A stretch of 64,000 bases of DNA from Mageeibacillus indolicus UPII9-5 (GTDB lineage Bacteria; Bacillota; Clostridia; Saccharofermentanales; Fastidiosipilaceae), in NCBI RefSeq assembly GCF_000025225.2, contig NC_013895.2, positions 930,001 to 994,000 on the forward strand. Reading direction: 5' to 3'. Position 1 is the first letter of the stretch; every line of letters starts with the position of its first letter. Positions 47,368-55,422 of the stretch are shown here, piece by piece. Made by a program: the position numbers and the translations under genes. A model generated the notes under the pieces. It did not search any database, had not been told where the DNA came from, and saw only the letters and a list, made by a program, of their open reading frames with translations.

Positions 47368-49155
47368 ATGGAAAAGTATCTACCTACTGGCAATGATTTT
47401 GTTTCTTTACCGCGCATCAATGAAAGCACAGGTGGAATAGAAGATATAACATTTTTGTATATGGCTGCAAAGGGGCTTATAGATATTCGTGGGAGTGAAT
47501 CTGCTCCTTTGATTCAGCCTTATGTTAATTTGGATGGAGATTGCTCCCTTTCTTCAACACAACTTATATGGACTCGCCTCGATGATTGGCTTCCTCAATT
47601 CACTGCACAGTTTGATAGTCTTGAAATAAAAACGCTTTATCTGCCGCCAATTGGCGAGCGTGGATTTGCAATTCAAATAACGGTTCATAACACCTCTGAA
47701 AGCGCAAAAAATGTTGCTATAGGGCTGAATGGATGCTGGGCATCATCTTGGCACTGTGTAAACGAGGACAAGCCGCTAAGTGGTAAAGCAACTTGTTTCC
47801 GCAGCGGCTGGAACAGTAGCTTGATTTTCGAATATCATGCAGGATTCCCAATGTTCGCCTTTGCCCCTATGGCCGATGCGCAAACAGAGTCTTCTTTTAG
47901 TTGTTCTGATGACGGCAGTGTCACCTACGATTTATCCAATCACTGTACAATTTCTGCTGATGGAACAACCTCGGTTGTATTTTATTGGGGACTCGGTTTC
48001 GAGGAAGTTGCTGCAGCAACAAGCGCCAAAGAAATGCTCCGGCAAACCTTCGATGTGGAACTTGCAAAAACTAGGACTTGGCTTCAAGAGCGCCGCGTCA
48101 CTTTTGGCGGTGATGCGAAACTCACGCAGCTCTACAATACGAATTTGTTCTTCTGTATGTTCTTCTCAACCGGTATTACGCTTGACACGGAAGAATTAGT
48201 GCTTGTTACTAGCAGAAGTCCTCGCTACTACGTAAGTGCTGCCTACTGGGATCGCGACAGTCTGCTTTGGAGTTTTCCTGCCATTTTGGATGCCGATCCA
48301 GAACGTGCCAAAGAAATGCTTTCGTATGTATTCGGCCGGCAGCGCCGAAACTTTGGCATTCATTCTCGATACATTGATGGTACTGTTTTAGAGCCAGGCT
48401 TTGAGTTGGATGAACTCGTTGCACCTCTCCTGGCGCTTGAACGCTACATTGACAAAACCGGTGACAAATCCATTTTAAATGATTCCGATATCATTCAAGG
48501 CATAAGCCTAATTTTGAATCGCCTGCGGCAGCACGAAGCCACATCTTGCAAATTGTATGATACTTTCCTGCAACCAACAGACGACGAGCACATTTACCCT
48601 TATATTACATACGATAATGTTCTTGTGTGGAAAGCTCTTAAAGATTTGGCCAAACTAGCACCGCAATATACGTATCTGGAGGAAACTGCAGATGAAATCA
48701 AAGATGCCATCATCACGCATTGTGTTAAAAAAAGTGCAGATGGAAAACCTTATTTCGGATGGTCTATTGATTTGAACGGTAGCCATGATGTTTATGACGA
48801 GCCGCCGGGAAGTCTGCAGTTGCTTCCTTTGTTCGGTTTTTGCAGTCCATCCGATGAAGTATACCGCAACACCGTTGCAATGATTCGTTCGCCAGAATAC
48901 AAATACAGCTTTGCTAACAGTCCAATCGATGAAATTGGGTGTCCCCATGCACCTCACCCTTGGATTTTAAGTTTAGCCAATAGTTTGTTGTGCGGGCGCG
49001 TAGAACATTGTCGCGCCATTTTGGGAAGAATCTCTATGGACAACGGAATCGCTTGCGAAAGCGTTGATGAAGTGACTGGTTGCTGCACCACTGGCGAAGC
49101 TTTCGCTACCTGTGCAGGATTCCTTTGCCATTCTATCCGTGAAGCATTACTATAA
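47368..49155 (+). CDS. (alpha/alpha)6-barrel glycosidase-like protein, family not certain (GH125-like?)
   Basis: The 595-residue cytoplasmic protein has an N-terminal beta-rich half (about 1-240), where a supersandwich domain would lie, and a helical C-terminal half. The helical half contains YYVSAAYWDRDSLLWSFPA, where Trp-Asp-Arg-Asp is typical of inverting (alpha/alpha)6 glycosidases. It also has FGIHSRYIDGTV, FLQPTDDEHIYPYITYDNV and DVYDEPPGSLQLLP. This resembles GH125/GH15-type enzymes, but I cannot fix the family. The ATG at 47368 has AAGGGG upstream; the ORF opens at 47332 without a site. GH65 follows after 19 nt, so both likely act on the same imported sugar. Confidence 0.8.
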   Translation: MEKYLPTGNDFVSLPRINESTGGIEDITFLYMAAKGLIDIRGSESAPLIQPYVNLDGDCSLSSTQLIWTRLDDWLPQFTAQFDSLEIKTLYLPPIGERGFAIQITVHNTSESAKNVAIGLNGCWASSWHCVNEDKPLSGKATCFRSGWNSSLIFEYHAGFPMFAFAPMADAQTESSFSCSDDGSVTYDLSNHCTISADGTTSVVFYWGLGFEEVAAATSAKEMLRQTFDVELAKTRTWLQERRVTFGGDAKLTQLYNTNLFFCMFFSTGITLDTEELVLVTSRSPRYYVSAAYWDRDSLLWSFPAILDADPERAKEMLSYVFGRQRRNFGIHSRYIDGTVLEPGFELDELVAPLLALERYIDKTGDKSILNDSDIIQGISLILNRLRQHEATSCKLYDTFLQPTDDEHIYPYITYDNVLVWKALKDLAKLAPQYTYLEETADEIKDAIITHCVKKSADGKPYFGWSIDLNGSHDVYDEPPGSLQLLPLFGFCSPSDEVYRNTVAMIRSPEYKYSFANSPIDEIGCPHAPHPWILSLANSLLCGRVEHCRAILGRISMDNGIACESVDEVTGCCTTGEAFATCAGFLCHSIREALL

Positions 49156-49174
49156 AAGAAAGAAGGATGTTTTT

Positions 49175-51313
49175 ATGCGTCAAGACACAATTTTGAAGCC
49201 TTGGCAAATTGAGCTTACAACAAATAGCACAAAAGACAGTTTTGAAGAAAGCATTTTCTTCACTGGGAACGGCCGCATGGGCATACGTGGGTATCTCCCA
49301 TTCTGGCAGGAAAAGCGCACCTTTGAGACAGGTCTGTTTGTTGCCGGCATCTTCGGTGAGATCAAACCCGGTATCACCGATTTCGTGAACCTGCCCACAC
49401 CTGTTTGGGGAAGCATCGAATGTGATGGACACCCTATTACGCTTTCCTCTCCTGTACACAGCACGTTAGATATGAAAACAGGCGTTCGCTCACAGTCTTT
49501 TTTAGTCGAAAGCGGTGAAACCACTCTAAATATTGAGCATCGGGTATTCTGCAGCATCTCCGATCCCTCACTACTCGTACAGCAGCTTTCTTTCTCCGCA
49601 TCGCGCACCTCTGATATTACAGTACATGCAGGAATTAATACTGCTTGCTGCAACTGCCCGATCCCAGATGACCAAGTAAAAGAAAATCACGAGACTATTA
49701 AACTTGCTAAGCTCACCAATAAAGATCTTCAAAAAGATAGTGTTAGCTGCACCTTTTCTATTTTAGGCACCGGACTGATCGTAAAGGAGCAAATGATTTT
49801 CCATTCTTCCTTTGCCAAATCTGAAGACTATATCTCTGATGACAGCATTGGAAAGCAGTGGTGCGGGGTTTTGCAAAGTGGTCAAAAGTTTATTTTGGAA
49901 GCGACCACGCGCATTACTACAAGTCGAGACATCGATTCACTTATTGGGAGCAACGAGATTTCAGACACTTATGACGAACTTTTTGCCAAATCCTCTCTTG
50001 CGTGGGCCTCTCGTTGGAGCGAGTCTGATATCGAAATTGAAGGCGCACCAGATGATCAATCGGCTGTGCGGTATAATATATTTCAGCTTATTACCAGCTG
50101 CTCTGCTCGTGACAGCAGCGTAAGCATTGGTGCCCGTGGATTGACACATACACGGTATAAGGGATGCTATTTCTGGGATACCGATTTCTTTATGCTACCT
50201 TTCTTCCTATATACCCATCCAGAAGCTGCCAAAAGCTTACTGATGTATCGTGTAAAGACTCTTCCGCAGGCGAAAGAGAACGCCAAGAAAATGAACAATT
50301 ACGGTGCCCGATATCCATGGATGACCTCCTTCGACGGCTCTGAGCAATGTGAAAGCTGGGATATCGGTGCCAGTGAGTTGCACATCACTGCGGACATTCC
50401 CTTTGCAATGCAGCAATACTTTAGTGCCACTGACGATGAAGACTTTTACTTGCAAGCTATGGAAGTCCTCATCGAAACAGCCCGCTTTTGGTATAGCCGT
50501 TGTATTATTCATCCCGATGGCTCCGCCGACCTCATGTTTTGTAAGGGTCCTGATGAATATTGTGGAATTACGAACAACAATCTTTTTACCAATTGTATGG
50601 TAAAGTTCAACATTGACTTGGCCATCAATGCAGCCCTAAAACTCAAGAAAGCGGATCCTGGCCGATATACAGAGCTTTCTCTCAGTGATGAAGAAGTTCT
50701 TACATGGCATTCTCTTCGCGACAACCTAAAAGAATGCCGCGATTCTCAAACAGGGAGATATCTGCCAGATGAAACCTTTGCTCGGTTAGAGCCGGTTGAC
50801 ATTAAAACACTAAAAACCGATGATAGTGCCAGCTATCATCATGTTTGCTTTGATCGTCTGCAAAGATATCAAGTCATCAAACAAGCTGATACACTGCTCC
50901 TAATGTCCCGAATGCCAAAGAAATTCACTTACATGGAACGTCTGAACGCTTGGGAAGATTTCGAGCCATGTTGCTTGCACGATTCCACTTTGAGTTTCGC
51001 CAGCCATGCGCTTTTTGCAGCACAAAATGGTTTGCAGAGTGCTGCCGAAAAGTACCTAAAAAAAGCTCTCTATCTTGATCTCCACGAAGTTATGAACAAT
51101 ACGGGAAAAGAAGGCCTTCATCTTGCCTGTTTAGGCGAAACATGGTCAAGCATTTTATTTGGCTTCTTGGGGGCCAATTTCGACAGCGGAATCCCCACCT
51201 TTTCTCCTTCTCTTCCTTCCAGCTGGAAAGCATTAAAAATGAACTTTTATTGGAAAGGAAGCCAATATCAGATTGTTGTTTCTGAAGGACGTTCTTCAGT
51301 TTCGAAAGTTTAA
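49175..51313 (+). CDS. GH65 disaccharide phosphorylase (kojibiose/maltose phosphorylase-like)
   Basis: The 712-residue inverting phosphorylase splits an alpha-glucosyl disaccharide with phosphate to beta-glucose-1-phosphate and a free sugar. It has the N-terminal FTGNGRMGIRGYLP, the barrel motif RYKGCYFWDTDFFMLPFF, the catalytic acid Glu461 in CKGPDEYCGITNNNL and the phosphate-binding KQADTLLLM. A hydrolase of the family would lack this Lys-Gln motif. The start at 49175 has AGAAGGA upstream; the longer ORF from 49112 overlaps the previous gene. Kojibiose, nigerose, maltose or trehalose are all possible substrates. With PgmB it yields glucose-6-phosphate and saves ATP. Confidence 0.93.
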   Translation: MRQDTILKPWQIELTTNSTKDSFEESIFFTGNGRMGIRGYLPFWQEKRTFETGLFVAGIFGEIKPGITDFVNLPTPVWGSIECDGHPITLSSPVHSTLDMKTGVRSQSFLVESGETTLNIEHRVFCSISDPSLLVQQLSFSASRTSDITVHAGINTACCNCPIPDDQVKENHETIKLAKLTNKDLQKDSVSCTFSILGTGLIVKEQMIFHSSFAKSEDYISDDSIGKQWCGVLQSGQKFILEATTRITTSRDIDSLIGSNEISDTYDELFAKSSLAWASRWSESDIEIEGAPDDQSAVRYNIFQLITSCSARDSSVSIGARGLTHTRYKGCYFWDTDFFMLPFFLYTHPEAAKSLLMYRVKTLPQAKENAKKMNNYGARYPWMTSFDGSEQCESWDIGASELHITADIPFAMQQYFSATDDEDFYLQAMEVLIETARFWYSRCIIHPDGSADLMFCKGPDEYCGITNNNLFTNCMVKFNIDLAINAALKLKKADPGRYTELSLSDEEVLTWHSLRDNLKECRDSQTGRYLPDETFARLEPVDIKTLKTDDSASYHHVCFDRLQRYQVIKQADTLLLMSRMPKKFTYMERLNAWEDFEPCCLHDSTLSFASHALFAAQNGLQSAAEKYLKKALYLDLHEVMNNTGKEGLHLACLGETWSSILFGFLGANFDSGIPTFSPSLPSSWKALKMNFYWKGSQYQIVVSEGRSSVSKV

Positions 51314-51455
51314 CTTCTAATTTGTTAATTGCGTTTTTCATTAATACACAGCCAAGTTAAATCTTGCGTTCCATTCTGCTTACTTCAATCGTTATATTAG
51401 GATATATCCGAATTATTCAGTATTCTTGAGGCACAAAAATGGGTATGGCTATTTC

Positions 51456-51825
51456 TTACGTTCCGAAATAGTTCATGGCATCTGTCCTTCCTCCATTTAC
51501 AGGTGCCTATAAATGCAGATAACTGCCGGTTGCACGCCCGGTGTCCCCAACATAGCCAATGGACCTGCCCGGCTTGCACTTGTTGGCCGGTGGTGACGCA
51601 GATGGCGGAACAGTGGGCGTACAGTGTTTACAGCCCGCCGCCGTGGTCAATTTGAATATAGTAGCCGTAGCTGCCACGCAAGCTGTCGAGACCGTTGGCT
51701 ACGGTGACAGTTACATCTGCGGCAGCAAGAATTGGTGTGCCCTCAGAACAGGCAATGTCGGTGTCGGTGCCGGTGTGGGATCTGCCCGCGCCGGTGATAA
51801 GGTCTACTCGATTTTTGTATTCTAC
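51456..51825 (-). pseudogene. Decayed M23 (LytM-type) peptidase gene
   Basis: Reading the minus strand gives the M23 metallopeptidase pattern with three lesions. From 51825 the frame runs VEYKNRVDLITGAGRSHTG, then TDTDIACSEGTPILAAADVT and GSYGYYIQIDHGGG, then a TAA (51628-51630), then TLYAHCSAICVTTGQQVQAG. A single extra base then shifts the frame to VIGYVGDTGRATGSYLHL, followed by a stop. The same frame continues to VNGGRTDAMNYFGT and a natural TAA at 51456. HTGxD, YAH and HLH metal-ligand motifs remain recognisable. M23 domains of this type are common in conjugative elements. The gene has no 5' end here and is clearly broken. Confidence 0.8.
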
Positions 51826-51871
51826 AATCTATATGAAACGGTTGTCTTTTGGGAATCCGAAATTTTTGCAT

Positions 51872-51909
51872 AAAAAAAGCGGTTCATTGGTTTTGTACCA
51901 ACAAACCGC
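51872..51909 (-). terminator. Strong hairpin terminator on the minus strand next to the small ORF
   Basis: GCGGTT and TTGG pair with CCAA and AACCGC (10 bp with a 2x2 internal loop), followed on the minus strand by seven T (51878-51872). It could end an antisense RNA running opposite to the small ORF at 52005, or be a leftover of the decayed region. Confidence 0.6.
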
Positions 51910-52004
51910 CATTGAGGAATAGGAGAGTTTATTTTGACAGCTCTCTCCCCTTCTGATAAATCTACTCTCGATTGTCACCTTCAAATTATGAGGGAGGTGA
52001 ACGC

Positions 52005-52145
52005 TTGAGTTTTCAGCAAATAATTTTGCTGCTTGGTTGTATCGACAGCTGCATATATGCTGCTGTATCTCCTTACACTAAAAGTTTTTTAATTTTTTTA
52101 AAACAAAAAAGCCGCTGTCCCGATCAGAAGTCAACGACAAAATGA
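52005..52145 (+). CDS. Possible small hydrophobic peptide gene (type I toxin-like)
   Basis: A 46-codon frame starts with TTG and has an excellent AGGGAGGTGA 4 nt upstream. The peptide has a hydrophobic N-terminal half (FQQIILLLGC, IYAAVSPYT, SFLIFLKQK) and a basic tail, as in small membrane toxins of type I systems. A mini-ORF (ATG at 51988, 6 codons) overlaps its start. The minus-strand terminator at 51872-51909 could end an antisense antitoxin RNA. All of this is inference; the size and layout are the only evidence. Confidence 0.35.
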   Translation: MSFQQIILLLGCIDSCIYAAVSPYTKSFLIFLKQKSRCPDQKSTTK

Positions 52146-52172
52146 AAGCTCTCAACAAAGCAGCAATCATTA

Positions 52173-52204
52173 TGAAAATAGCCTTACGTTCCCGTAAGGC
52201 TATT
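52173..52204 (-). terminator. Terminator after tRNA-Lys
   Basis: A perfect 12-bp stem, AATAGCCTTACG with CGTAAGGCTATT around a 4-nt loop, then TT on the minus strand, lies directly after the tRNA 3' end. Confidence 0.75.
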
Positions 52205-52206
52205 AT

Positions 52207-52282
52207 TGGTGCACCTCCAGGGACTCGAACCCTGGACCCACTGATTAAGAGTCAGTTGCTCTACCAACTGAGCTAGAGGTGC
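52207..52282 (-). tRNA. tRNA-Lys (anticodon CTT)
   Basis: The minus strand folds as a full cloverleaf. The acceptor stem is GCACCTC/GAGGTGC, the D-arm GCTC...GAGC and the anticodon arm ACTGA-CTCTTAA-TCAGT with anticodon CTT. The T-arm is CAGGG-TTCGAGT-CCCTG, with discriminator A and an encoded CCA (76 nt in all). Its 3' end faces the decayed region at 51.3-52.2 kb; tRNA 3' ends are common integration sites. Confidence 0.97.
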
Positions 52283-52319
52283 GACAACATTTATTATTCT
52301 AGCACATATTTCGTAGCTG

Positions 52320-52850
52320 TCAAGAGAATAGCGGCCGAGGTGATAAATTTTTATAAGTGACAATTTGAAAATCGACACCTGACCGGCTATGGATCGTTGG
52401 CTGCTTTGCTACGACCTGCCAAGCCGGATCGTGCGCCAAATTAGGAAAAAACACATCAGCCAAGGGAGCGGTGCAATCAAATTCGCTCAAATAAGCTATC
52501 TGACAGTACGGTAAAAAAAGCTGATATATCTCACTGCCTCCTACCACCCAAGCCGAGGCCTCGGACGGAAGCTCTCGCAAAGCCGCTAATACTTGCTCAA
52601 GATCTGCAAAAAAACGACAATTCGATAGTTTCAAATCTGAATGCACCCTACGACTCAGCACCCAATTTTCACGCCCCGGCAAAGGGTTACCCCCGGGGAA
52701 TCCGGCCAGCGTTTTACGCCCCATAATTATTGTTGTTCCAAGTGTCGTCTGGCGAAAAAATTTCATATCTTCCGGTAAACGGAAAAGAAGTTCACCTCGA
52801 TAACCGATAGCATTGTGCCGATCTACTCCGACTATTAAACCAAGTTGCAT
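52320..52850 (-). CDS. folA: Dihydrofolate reductase
   Basis: The enzyme reduces dihydrofolate to tetrahydrofolate with NADPH. The 176-residue protein has the N-terminal LGLIVGVDRHNAIGYRGELLFRLPEDM, with the substrate-binding acidic residue. It also has the NADPH-binding TIIMGRKTLAGFP and WVVGGSEIYQLFLP segments and ends in SGVDFQIVTYKN. The ATG at 52850 has GAGG upstream; the ORF start at 52871 does not fit as well. It follows thyA after about 60 nt, a functional pair because ThyA makes the dihydrofolate that FolA recycles. Confidence 0.95.
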   Translation of the reverse strand: MQLGLIVGVDRHNAIGYRGELLFRLPEDMKFFRQTTLGTTIIMGRKTLAGFPGGNPLPGRENWVLSRRVHSDLKLSNCRFFADLEQVLAALRELPSEASAWVVGGSEIYQLFLPYCQIAYLSEFDCTAPLADVFFPNLAHDPAWQVVAKQPTIHSRSGVDFQIVTYKNLSPRPLFS

Positions 52851-52909
52851 TTGTTTACCTCGTGCTTTCACTTTAAATTATCGTTCTCGCCGGCGCGGAT
52901 GATAAACTT

Positions 52910-53740
52910 TCATATTGCTACCGGAATTCCTTTTAACAATGGTCCGCAGTGATAATTAGTGACCACAAAATCATCAACGTTTACAGCGTAAAAATCATTA
53001 CCGCTATATTTAAGTTCAACCTTAGGCGCGGAATAAGTAGGTTGCTTGATCAATTCCTCAACTAGAGGAATATGACGGTCATAAATATGGGCATCAGCTA
53101 TAACATGAACCAGTTCGCCGGGCTCATATCCGGTAATTTTGGCAATCATCAGTAATAGGGCTGCATATTGCGCAACGTTCCAGTTATTCGCCACCAACAT
53201 GTCCTGGCTGCGCTGATTCAGCAAGGCATTGAGGCGATTACCAGTAACATTAAACGTTACGCTGTAGGCGCAAGGATAAAGATTCATTTCATTCAAATCT
53301 GCATGATTATAAATGTTAGTGATAATACGTCGACTGTACGGATCATTACGCAAGAGGTATAGCACACGATCTACCTGATCCATATCCCCCTCTGGATAAT
53401 GATGCTTGACTCCCAGCTGGTATCCGTAGGCCTTACCGATAGTACCGTCCTCGCCTGCCCAACTGTCCCAAATTTTGCTGTTTAAGTCGGCAATTTTGTT
53501 CGATTTACGTTGCCAAATCCACAGCATTTCGTCCAATGCTGCCTTAAAGTTTATTTTGCGCAACGTCAAAAGCGGAAATTCTTCACTTAGGTCATAGCGA
53601 TTGACTAGGGCAAACGTTTTAAGTGTGTGGGCCGGGGTTCCGTCCGGCCAATGCGGTCTCACCGTATGACCAACCGTTGATATACCGTGTTCCAAGATAT
53701 AACGGCAGTTGTTGATAAAAATGTTATCTACTTTGCTCAT
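52910..53740 (-). CDS. thyA: Thymidylate synthase
   Basis: The enzyme methylates dUMP to dTMP using methylene-tetrahydrofolate. The 276-residue length is normal. It has the phosphate-binding Arg pair in PYSRRIITNIYN, the catalytic Cys in LYPCAYSVTFNV (typical PPCH is replaced by YPCAY), and the QRSQDMLVANNWNVAQYA segment. C-terminal motifs include AHIYDRHIPLVEEL. The substitutions around the catalytic Cys are somewhat divergent but the Cys is kept. AGGTGAC lies upstream of the ATG. Confidence 0.93.
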   Translation of the reverse strand: MSKVDNIFINNCRYILEHGISTVGHTVRPHWPDGTPAHTLKTFALVNRYDLSEEFPLLTLRKINFKAALDEMLWIWQRKSNKIADLNSKIWDSWAGEDGTIGKAYGYQLGVKHHYPEGDMDQVDRVLYLLRNDPYSRRIITNIYNHADLNEMNLYPCAYSVTFNVTGNRLNALLNQRSQDMLVANNWNVAQYAALLLMIAKITGYEPGELVHVIADAHIYDRHIPLVEELIKQPTYSAPKVELKYSGNDFYAVNVDDFVVTNYHCGPLLKGIPVAI

Positions 53741-53853
53741 TTGAAGTCACCTATTTTTTTCATTCAAGTTATTTAAAATTTTACTGCTCATTTCGATTAG
53801 CCTCCGATCTGAAGACTAGCCTCATTCGCCAGCAATTTTCCATCGCTAAAATC

Positions 53854-54759
53854 TTAGGTAAAAATTTTATCTTTGATTTTAGAATACTTGGCCTCTTTAA
53901 TGCCGGCCACCTTAGTTATATCGCTTATATGTGCAAATTTGCCGTGACGTTTGCGGTAGTCAATAATTTTTTGCGCCGTTCCAGTGCCGATTCCGGGTAA
54001 AGTAGCCAGTTCAGTAGCACTCGCCGTGTTTATGTTGACACGCTGCCGTCGATCAGCCGAAGAATGTTCTTTTTTGCTCCGGTTGTTTTTGGCTGGTCTT
54101 CGGCCTTTGCTTGTCCGTGAACGTCGTCCAGAACCTTTGCCCTTTGCCGAATATCCTCCTTTTTGCATCTTCATCGAGGCCGCAAAGGTGTCTCCGGGTG
54201 GGGAATCGGTATTGTCATCGCTCGGTTCAGCCGGTTCGGCCGGTTCGGCTAGGCCGTCTCGGTTCTGTGAGTTTTTTTCATCAACAACATAAAGCTCATT
54301 TTGTTCCAACTTGCCGGCCAAATTTATGCTGCGTGTATCAGCTTTTTCGGTAAAACCGCCGGCTAAATCTATCAACTCTTGCAAATAAGCCCCGGCATGA
54401 ACCTGATACACCCCAGGTTTTTTTACCGCACCGCTAATACAGACCGGGAAAGTCCCCTGATTGCTTTTCAGATCTTTCTTACCATACAAGTCATTATCAT
54501 CAACCAATTGCCCCCCGGAAATATTCCCCGGTGTCGGCTGGCGGTCTTCCATTAAAGGGTTATCGCGCATATCTTTCGATTCGCTTTCGTTAAAATAAGC
54601 CTTGATCCCGAGTTTAGAGTCCTCGGCCGTGCTGAGAAAAACTGCGATTATGACAGATATTAAGAACAAAACTCCTCCTGCCGTCGCCACGGCAATTTTG
54701 GCCGGCCGGGAATGCTTCACCTGTTCGTAAAATCTGTGTATTTGCCACCAGAGTCGCAT
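53854..54759 (-). CDS. comEA: ComEA-family DNA-binding protein
   Basis: The 301-residue membrane-anchored protein binds DNA during transformation. It has an N-terminal helix (AKIAVATAGGVLFLISVIIAVFL), an SLBB domain (about 105-160: FPVCISGAVKKPGVYQVHAG, QELIDLAGGF), a low-complexity Pro/Glu/Lys-rich linker and a C-terminal helix-hairpin-helix. The helix-hairpin-helix has VNINTASATELATLPGIG and TAQKIIDYRKRHGKF. A perfect GGAGGTGAT lies before the ATG. A 10-bp tandem repeat lies 51 nt upstream. The other com genes are not in the window. Confidence 0.92.
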   Translation of the reverse strand: MRLWWQIHRFYEQVKHSRPAKIAVATAGGVLFLISVIIAVFLSTAEDSKLGIKAYFNESESKDMRDNPLMEDRQPTPGNISGGQLVDDNDLYGKKDLKSNQGTFPVCISGAVKKPGVYQVHAGAYLQELIDLAGGFTEKADTRSINLAGKLEQNELYVVDEKNSQNRDGLAEPAEPAEPSDDNTDSPPGDTFAASMKMQKGGYSAKGKGSGRRSRTSKGRRPAKNNRSKKEHSSADRRQRVNINTASATELATLPGIGTGTAQKIIDYRKRHGKFAHISDITKVAGIKEAKYSKIKDKIFT

Positions 54760-54810
54760 TTTATCACCTCCGTGGCTTGATTTTACTCAGCTGAAGAGGC
54801 ATTTTAAGCG

Positions 54811-54860
54811 ACAATTTTCGACAATTTTCTACAATTTTCTACAATTTTCTACAATTTTCA
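54811..54860. repeat. Five tandem 10-bp repeats upstream of comEA
   Basis: Five consecutive copies of ACAATTTTCN start at 54811, the last base being G, T, T, T and A. A partial copy follows. The AATTTT/AAAATT tracts are spaced exactly 10 bp, in phase with the DNA helix, so the stretch could be intrinsically curved. Confidence 0.85.
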
Positions 54861-54893
54861 ACATTCGGCAATAATCAACGTTTATTTCAACCT

Positions 54894-55235
54894 TCATTCA
54901 TGCAGAGGTTTTGCCCCCGACCACAGTTTGTCCAAACTGTAGAATTCGCGCTCTTCCTTATGGAATACATGTACGATTACATCGCCGTAATCAAGCAAAA
55001 TCCATCTGCCAGAGGCCTGACCTTCCACATGAAGCGGCAACACCTGCCAGTCCTGTTTCAGTTTATACTCAACTTCATCGGCCAAAGATTTGACATGAGG
55101 CACGGAAGTCCCCGAAACAATAATAAAATAGTCGCCCAAAGTGGTTTTGTCAGTAACATCAATACATTCAATATCAGATGCTTTCTTCGCATCTAAAATA
55201 TTAACAATAATATCTTTTAAGGTATCAGCTTGCAT
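54894..55235 (-). CDS. rsfS: Ribosomal silencing factor RsfS
   Basis: The 113-residue protein binds ribosomal protein L14 and blocks subunit joining when nutrients are low. It has the family features LDAKKASDIECIDVTDKTTLGDYFIIVSGTS and VEGQASGRWILLDYGDVIVHVF, then the C-terminal EFYSLDKLWSGAK. AGGAG lies upstream of the ATG. It follows the nadD-yqeK gene after about 190 nt; the nadD-yqeK-rsfS order is common in Firmicutes. Confidence 0.95.
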   Translation of the reverse strand: MQADTLKDIIVNILDAKKASDIECIDVTDKTTLGDYFIIVSGTSVPHVKSLADEVEYKLKQDWQVLPLHVEGQASGRWILLDYGDVIVHVFHKEEREFYSLDKLWSGAKPLHE

Positions 55236-55422
55236 ATAAACTCCTGTCTTAGCTTATACAACCGCGCTACGCGACGATGGCAGTACTGAGCCTGCCCGTA
55301 CATCAACGGTCCGATTCTTCTGCGTTGATTTCAATTATATAGTAAACGGCCGCCGTCGTTCAATGTTAAATTTTGCACATTCTATAACCTATTTTTAAAC
55401 GTGGGGATATGTGTGGATGCAA

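Noticed and set aside
49180-49653. 157-codon frame opposite to GH65
   Set aside because: It is antisense to a conserved phosphorylase gene and shows no domain.
51559-51873. 104-codon open frame on the plus strand
   Set aside because: It is the reverse of the decayed M23 peptidase gene, whose minus-strand translation is clearly family-like.
39868-52282. Direct repeat of the tRNA-Lys 3' end as an attachment site on the left flank of the sugar locus
   Set aside because: I looked through 38.5-40.1 kb for the tRNA 3' sequence and saw none, so island borders are not supported.
54811-54860. CRISPR or recombination repeat
   Set aside because: The units are 10 bp and contiguous with no spacers.
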